A stretch of DNA of 51,847 nucleotides from positions 1 to 51,847 of the forward strand of contig JAYEIJ010000016.1 of assembly GCA_034660035.1 (NCBI GenBank), read 5' to 3'. Shown here piece after piece: positions 47,486-51,847 of the stretch. Made by a program: the position numbers and the translations under genes. The notes beneath the pieces are model-generated. The model did not search any database. It was not told the origin of the DNA and was given only the letters and a program-made list of their open reading frames with translations. This stretch comes from JAHEEL01 sp034660035. Its GTDB lineage: Bacteria; Actinomycetota; Acidimicrobiia; Spongiisociales; UBA5794. The first letter of the stretch is position 1. Each line of letters begins with the position of its first letter.

Positions 47486-47988
47486 TGGGACATGTCTGGC
47501 TGATCGGCATGATGGGGAGCGGGAAGACGAGTGTCGGCCGGGTGCTTGCCGATCGGCTGGCACTGCCCTTTTACGATACGGACGCGACCGCGTCGGCCAA
47601 CGCCGGAATGCCGATCGTTGAGATCTTCGAGCGCTTCGGGGAGCAGCGATTCCGCGACCTGGAGAGCCGGGCCGTGCAGGCCATTGCTCCGCAAGAGAAC
47701 GGCGTCGTGTCGACAGGCGGAGGGGTCGTTCTCGATCCGTCGAACGTCGAAGCCATGCGAGACAGCGGAACGACGGTGCTGCTCGAGGTCGATGCCGCAA
47801 CGTTGGTAGCACGGATCGCAGGCACTACTGACCGGCCGCTGGTGTCGGTCGACCCCGAGCGGTATGTGCGAGAGATTGCGAGCGCCCGGGATGAGATCTA
47901 TCGACGGGCAGCGGACGTCGTCATCGACGCGGCCGGCTCGGTTGATGAGGTCGCCCATCGTGTGGAGGCAGCATGCAGCGGATCCTGA
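47485..47988 (+). CDS. aroK: Shikimate kinase
   Basis: This 167-residue P-loop kinase phosphorylates shikimate. Walker A GMMGSGKT is at 8-15. The substrate-binding Asp in YDTDATAS, the FRDLES arginine, and VSTGGGVVL are at the expected places. The start overlaps aroC and the 3' end overlaps aroB by 16 nt. Confidence 0.96.
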   Translation: MGHVWLIGMMGSGKTSVGRVLADRLALPFYDTDATASANAGMPIVEIFERFGEQRFRDLESRAVQAIAPQENGVVSTGGGVVLDPSNVEAMRDSGTTVLLEVDAATLVARIAGTTDRPLVSVDPERYVREIASARDEIYRRAADVVIDAAGSVDEVAHRVEAACSGS

Positions 47989-49022
47989 TCACCGAGGGAG
48001 TCGCTCCTGTTTCGGAGATCCTGGTCGAGCGAGGCCTCCTGCCGGACGCGGCGAACCATCTGCCGATTCGAGAGGGCCGCCGGCAGATCGCGATCCTGAC
48101 GCAACCGACCGTGCATGATCATGCCGATGCGGTCGCGATGTCGATGCGTGGTCAAGGTATAGACGCATCGGTGATCTCGCTGCCGGACGGAGAGGCAGCG
48201 AAGGCCCTGTCGGTCGTTGAGGACGTTGCAGAGGACCTGAACCGCCTCGGCCTGACACGCGCTGACACCGTCTTCGGCGTCGGCGGAGGAGCCGCCACGG
48301 ACACGGCAGGGTTCGTTGCCGCCACCTACTTGCGCGGCGTCGAGTGTGTGCTCGCACCGACCACACTTCTCGGCGCTGTGGATGCGGCGGTCGGAGGCAA
48401 GACGGGCGTCAACGTTGGAGGGAAGAACCTCGTCGGCGTCTTCCGCCATCCTGCGCGCGTCCTGGTCGATGTCGACGTGCTCGACGCGCTCCCTGTGGAT
48501 CTGCGCAGGCAAGGTGCCGCCGAGGCTCTCAAGACGGGGTTCGTCGGAGATACTGAACTCGTCGAGTTGTACCGGGAGCACGGAATAGATGCACCCTTGG
48601 ACGAGGTCGTAGGACGAGCGATCGGCGTCAAGGCGCGAGTGGTCTCACAAGACTTCCGTGAAGGCGGACTTCGCGCGGTTCTCAACTACGGCCACACGGC
48701 CGGTCACGCCGTCGAGATCGCCGCAGGAACCAGTCACGGCGAGGCCGTCGCGATCGGGATGGTCGCCGCAGGCGTGGTGGGCGAGCGGACGGCAGGATTC
48801 AGCCGGCGGACTGAGCAGGAGCAACTGATCGCATCGCTCGGCCTTCCCACGCGATCGCCGGATGTGGATCTGTCTGAGATCGAGCGCCTCATGACTCTCG
48901 ACAAGAAGCGGGATACCGGCGGCATCCGATTCGTCGTCCTGGAGGACTTCGGTGTTCCCCGGGTCGTACACCCCGACGCCGCTACCGTACGGGCCGCGCT
49001 GCACGCGATCGGCATCGATTGA
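47973..49022 (+). CDS. aroB: 3-dehydroquinate synthase
   Basis: This 349-residue NAD- and metal-dependent enzyme makes the first ring of the shikimate pathway. GVGGGAATDTAGFVAATY, PTTLLGAVDAAVGGKTGVN and the metal-ligand region NYGHTAGHAVE are visible. The N-terminal part (RILITEGVAPVSEILVERG) is somewhat shorter than in the longest homologues but typical in total length. It is translationally coupled to aroK, and efp follows 19 nt later. Confidence 0.96.
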   Translation: MQRILITEGVAPVSEILVERGLLPDAANHLPIREGRRQIAILTQPTVHDHADAVAMSMRGQGIDASVISLPDGEAAKALSVVEDVAEDLNRLGLTRADTVFGVGGGAATDTAGFVAATYLRGVECVLAPTTLLGAVDAAVGGKTGVNVGGKNLVGVFRHPARVLVDVDVLDALPVDLRRQGAAEALKTGFVGDTELVELYREHGIDAPLDEVVGRAIGVKARVVSQDFREGGLRAVLNYGHTAGHAVEIAAGTSHGEAVAIGMVAAGVVGERTAGFSRRTEQEQLIASLGLPTRSPDVDLSEIERLMTLDKKRDTGGIRFVVLEDFGVPRVVHPDAATVRAALHAIGID

Positions 49023-49041
49023 AGACGAGGAGCCCCCACCG

Positions 49042-49602
49042 ATGATCTCGACGAACGACGTCAAACCCGGCATGTCCCTGAACCTCCCCGAGGGACTGTT
49101 CCAGGTCGTCGACTACCAGCACGTGAAACCGGGCAAGGGCAAGGCCTTCGTTCGGATGAAGCTCAAGAACCAGATCACCGGCGCCGTGATCGACCGCACG
49201 TTCAGAGCGGGGGAGAACGTTCCGAAGGCCGTCATCGACCGTCGTGACTTCCAGTACCTGTTCCGTGACGACATGGGCTTCACCTTCATGGACGGAGAGA
49301 CCTTCGAGCAGATCGCGCTGTCGGAAGAGGCCGTGGGCGAGGCTGCGTTGTACATCGCCGACGGGATGACGGTTCGCCTGTCGATCTACGAGGACAAGCC
49401 GATCGGGATCGAGCTTGGCGCCGCCGTGGAACTCGAAGTCACACATGCCGAACCGGGTGTCAAGGGCGATCGTGTGTCGGGTGCGACCAAGCCGGTGACC
49501 CTCTCGACCGGACTCGTCGTTCAGGTGCCGCTGTTCGTCGATGTGGGAGACGTGCTCAAGGTCGACACCCGAACCGGGAACTACATCACGCGGGTGTCGT
49601 GA
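49042..49602 (+). CDS. efp: Elongation factor P
   Basis: This 186-residue three-domain factor relieves ribosome stalling at polyproline. The tip loop reads KPGKGKAF with Lys32 at the position modified or used unmodified in other bacteria. No EpmA/EpmB or EarP-type modification gene is nearby. The ATG at 49042 has GAGGAG 9 nt upstream. It sits between aroB and nusB as in many actinobacteria. Together with yebC in this window there are two factors linked to proline stalling. Confidence 0.97.
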   Translation: MISTNDVKPGMSLNLPEGLFQVVDYQHVKPGKGKAFVRMKLKNQITGAVIDRTFRAGENVPKAVIDRRDFQYLFRDDMGFTFMDGETFEQIALSEEAVGEAALYIADGMTVRLSIYEDKPIGIELGAAVELEVTHAEPGVKGDRVSGATKPVTLSTGLVVQVPLFVDVGDVLKVDTRTGNYITRVS

Positions 49603-49964
49603 GCAAGCAGGACGCCAGGGAGCAGGCCCTCGGGCTGCTGTACGCCGCGGATCTCGACCCGGACTCTGAACCGGTGGAGCCGACCGGACGGGCGGGCCGT
49701 CTCGCGGCCGGTGTCCAGGATCATCTCAGAGAGATCGACGTCATCATCAATGCCCACTCAACGGGGTGGCGGATCAGCCGGATGCCGGCCGTGGACAGGA
49801 CCATTTTGCGGATCGGGGTGTACGAACTCCGGTACACGGACACACCCGTCGGTGTGGTCATGTCGGAAGCCGTGGAGCTGGCGAAGCGGTACTCGACCGC
49901 GAATTCGGGTCGGTTCGTCAACGGCGTCCTGGCTGCCGTCGCGGGAAGCGGAGAGATCGGCTAG
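49599..49964 (+). CDS. nusB: Transcription antitermination factor NusB
   Basis: This 121-residue all-helical protein acts in antitermination on rRNA operons. It begins SKQDAREQALGLLYAAD and contains WRISRMPAVDRTILRIGVYEL and SEAVELAKRYSTANSGRFVNGVL, quoted here in short overlapping parts. It is slightly short for the family (usually 130-160), lacking part of the N-terminal extension. The GTG start overlaps the efp stop. Confidence 0.95.
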   Translation: MSKQDAREQALGLLYAADLDPDSEPVEPTGRAGRLAAGVQDHLREIDVIINAHSTGWRISRMPAVDRTILRIGVYELRYTDTPVGVVMSEAVELAKRYSTANSGRFVNGVLAAVAGSGEIG

Positions 49965-50052
49965 GCGAGTCGATCGGCCGTCGAGTTCGGTTGCCGTTTG
50001 CCTCTACCGGTTCCGACCAGTCGTGGGATAATCGCCATGACGGGAGGCTGAG

Positions 50053-51847
50053 ATGTCGGATCTTCCGACCGGTGAGGTGACGTTTCTGTTCACCGACGTC
50101 GAGTCTTCGACAGCGTTGTGGGAGCGGGAGCCGGAGACGATGGCAGTGGCGGTCGCCGAACACGACGAGTTGCTGCACCGGGCGGTTGAAGCCAACGGCG
50201 GCGTGGTCTTCAAGGGACTCGGGGACGGGGTCTGCGCGGTCTTTGCTTCGGCAGGGGACGGCGTGGCCGCGGCCCGGGAGGGCCAGCATCGGCTGCTCTC
50301 TCATGCGTGGCCTACTTCCGAGCCGCTGCGCGTGCGGATGGCGGTGCATACCGGGGTTGCCCAACTGCGTGGTGGTGATTACTTCGGTACGGCTCTGAAC
50401 CGCACGGCCCGGCTCATGGGTACCGCCCATGGTGGTCAGGTCGTGCTGACGCAGGCGGCAGCATGCTTGGTTGAGGATGAACTCCGGGCGGGCACATCGC
50501 TCCTAGATCTGGGGATGCATCGACTGAAGGATCTGGGACGGCCGGAACACGTGTACCAACTCCAGCATCCCGGTCTGCCCATCGAGTTTCCGTTGCTGCG
50601 TTCCCTGGATCTCCATCGTGGGAATCTGCCGCATCGTGCTACTGAGTTCATCGGCCGCAACGGCGAGATCGCACAGGTGGGAGAACTCGTCGCTACCCAT
50701 CGTCTGGTGACGTTGCGCGGCACCGGCGGGATCGGCAAGACGAGCCTCGCGATCCGCGCCGCTGCCGAGATCGTCGAGGACTTCTCGGATGGAGTGTGGT
50801 TGGTCGAGTTGGCGCCGCTCACCGATGGTGACCAGATCCCGGGAGCGGTGGCCGGCTTGTTCGATGTCGAGGCATCCGCTTCCCAGGATGTCACTGAGAT
50901 CCTGACTCGTCATCTGGCAGGCATGGAAACGCTGTTGATCGTGGACAACTGTGAGCACGTGATCGACGGTGCTGCCGCGTTCGTCGACACATTGCTTGGC
51001 GGCACCGACCGGGTGAGGGTTCTCGCTACGAGTCGGGAGGTGTTGCGTATCGGCGGTGAGGCTGTCTTGCGGGTTCCGTCTCTGCGTCTTCCTGCGGTCG
51101 ATTCGGGTGTCGGCGGCATCGTGGATGCCGAGGCGGTGGCGCTGTTCGTCGACCGGGCGCAGTTGGTCCGGCACGGTTTTGTCGTCGATGACACCAATGC
51201 TGAGGACGTCATCGAGATCTGTCGACGCCTTGACGGAATTCCGCTGGCGATCGAGCTGGCCGCGGCCCGACTCGATACGATGACCGTCGAGCAAGTTGCT
51301 GAGTGTCTCGACGACCGGTTCCGTGTCCTAACGCGAGGGAGCCGTGTTGCGATGCCGCGACAGCGGACTCTTGAGGCACTGGTGGACTGGAGCTACGATC
51401 TGCTCACCGCGTCGGAGCAGGTTCTCCTCAGGCGCCTGGGCGTGTTCGGGGGTAGTTTCACCCCTGAGGCTGTCGAGCAGGTGTGTGGCTTCGGACCACT
51501 AGACGCCGGTGAGACTATCGACGGGTTGGACCGGCTCACAGAAGCCTCCCTCGTCACTCCACCCGAGCCGCCGTCCGACCGGTATCACATGCTCGAGACC
51601 ATCCGCGCCTACGCCCGCCGACACCTGGACAGGCACGGCGAAACCGAGGAGACGATGCGACGTCTTGCCGCCTATCTCCTCGAGCAAGGACCCGCGACTC
51701 GCAAGGCCCGACCGGAAGGGGATTTGGTCGAGTGGCTGCAATGGCGAGCCGACGAGCAGGACAACTACCGGGCCGCTCTCTACTGGACACGTGAAGAAGG
51801 GGATGGACCGCTGCTCGGAGCCCTCGCCGTCGACTTCTTGAGGTATC
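50053..51847 (+). CDS. Class III adenylate/guanylate cyclase fused to NB-ARC/AAA ATPase (truncated by window end)
   Basis: The gene is open to the last base, giving 598 visible residues. The N-terminal cyclase domain (about 6-180) has the metal-binding Asp15 (FLFTDVE) and Asp58 (KGLGDGV), Lys54 for the base, and the transition-state pair Asn116/Arg120 (ALNRTAR), so it may be active. A P-loop ATPase follows: Walker A GTGGIGKT (223-230), Walker B LLIVDNCEH (about 294-302) and GIPLAIELAAARL (395-407), then a winged-helix region. Such proteins usually end in TPR or LuxR-type domains, not seen here. GGGAGG lies 7-8 nt before the ATG and GATAAT at 50027-50032 may be its -10. Confidence 0.9.
   Translation, partial: MSDLPTGEVTFLFTDVESSTALWEREPETMAVAVAEHDELLHRAVEANGGVVFKGLGDGVCAVFASAGDGVAAAREGQHRLLSHAWPTSEPLRVRMAVHTGVAQLRGGDYFGTALNRTARLMGTAHGGQVVLTQAAACLVEDELRAGTSLLDLGMHRLKDLGRPEHVYQLQHPGLPIEFPLLRSLDLHRGNLPHRATEFIGRNGEIAQVGELVATHRLVTLRGTGGIGKTSLAIRAAAEIVEDFSDGVWLVELAPLTDGDQIPGAVAGLFDVEASASQDVTEILTRHLAGMETLLIVDNCEHVIDGAAAFVDTLLGGTDRVRVLATSREVLRIGGEAVLRVPSLRLPAVDSGVGGIVDAEAVALFVDRAQLVRHGFVVDDTNAEDVIEICRRLDGIPLAIELAAARLDTMTVEQVAECLDDRFRVLTRGSRVAMPRQRTLEALVDWSYDLLTASEQVLLRRLGVFGGSFTPEAVEQVCGFGPLDAGETIDGLDRLTEASLVTPPEPPSDRYHMLETIRAYARRHLDRHGETEETMRRLAAYLLEQGPATRKARPEGDLVEWLQWRADEQDNYRAALYWTREEGDGPLLGALAVDFLRY

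Overview
The window reads as one chromosomal stretch of a high-GC actinobacterium, most likely a draft or metagenome-assembled genome. Three pieces of evidence support this. The gene order thrS, pgsA-like, LABLAT-type acyltransferase, pimA-like, pdxS, pdxT, yebC, ruvC-ruvA-ruvB, yajC-secD-secF, rel matches the core arrangement known from Mycobacterium and other Actinomycetota. GTG starts and 4-nt ATGA/GTGA overlaps are common. At least eleven genes appear to be leaderless, with a TAnnnT -10 box 6-9 nt before the ATG. A class such as Acidimicrobiia is plausible, but the sequence alone does not prove it. The DNA is a scaffold: there are three runs of exactly 100 N. Two of these are flanked by identical 127-bp copies, so they are unmerged contig overlaps rather than real gaps.

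Layout. Positions 1-12 kb are an accessory region of small, often divergent units: a ribokinase-like kinase, a MalY-type C-S lyase, a DUF255/YyaL protein, a CNNM/CorC-type membrane protein, an alpha/beta hydrolase, an Lrp regulator broken by a gap, a gamma-synthase-family PLP enzyme followed by a tyrosine phenol-lyase, an unknown membrane protein, a patatin-like lipase and a 70-residue zinc-ribbon membrane protein. Positions 12-17 kb hold thrS and an MMPL/RND transporter; citrate synthase converges on the latter. Positions 18.5-23.3 kb are a tight operon for phosphatidylinositol (mannoside)-type lipid synthesis, PLP synthase and YebC. Positions 23.9-26 kb hold ruvCAB. Positions 26.1-27.4 kb encode a nine-repeat ELWxxDGT protein that interrupts the conserved order. 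Positions 27.6-35.5 kb hold queA-tgt-yajC-secD-secF-rel and a metallo-hydrolase. Positions 35.7-45.6 kb hold hisS-aspS-rarA, a small membrane protein, then alaS-ruvX-mltG-aroE. Positions 45.7-50 kb hold a prepilin peptidase and aroC-aroK-aroB-efp-nusB. The window ends inside a class III cyclase/NB-ARC ATPase regulator.

How the genes work together. Most of the second half is housekeeping: queuosine tRNA modification, Sec export, stringent response, tRNA charging, Holliday-junction processing and the shikimate pathway. The less ordinary signals are a probable tyrosine phenol-lyase locus with a divergent Lrp regulator, a family of different heptanucleotide tandem repeats at many gene ends, a dispersed 51-60-bp hairpin-bearing repeat next to hisS and upstream of alaS, an 18-bp inverted repeat covering two back-to-back leaderless promoters, and the ELWxxDGT protein, which lacks a visible signal peptide. 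No tRNA, rRNA, CRISPR array, transposase or prophage gene was seen.
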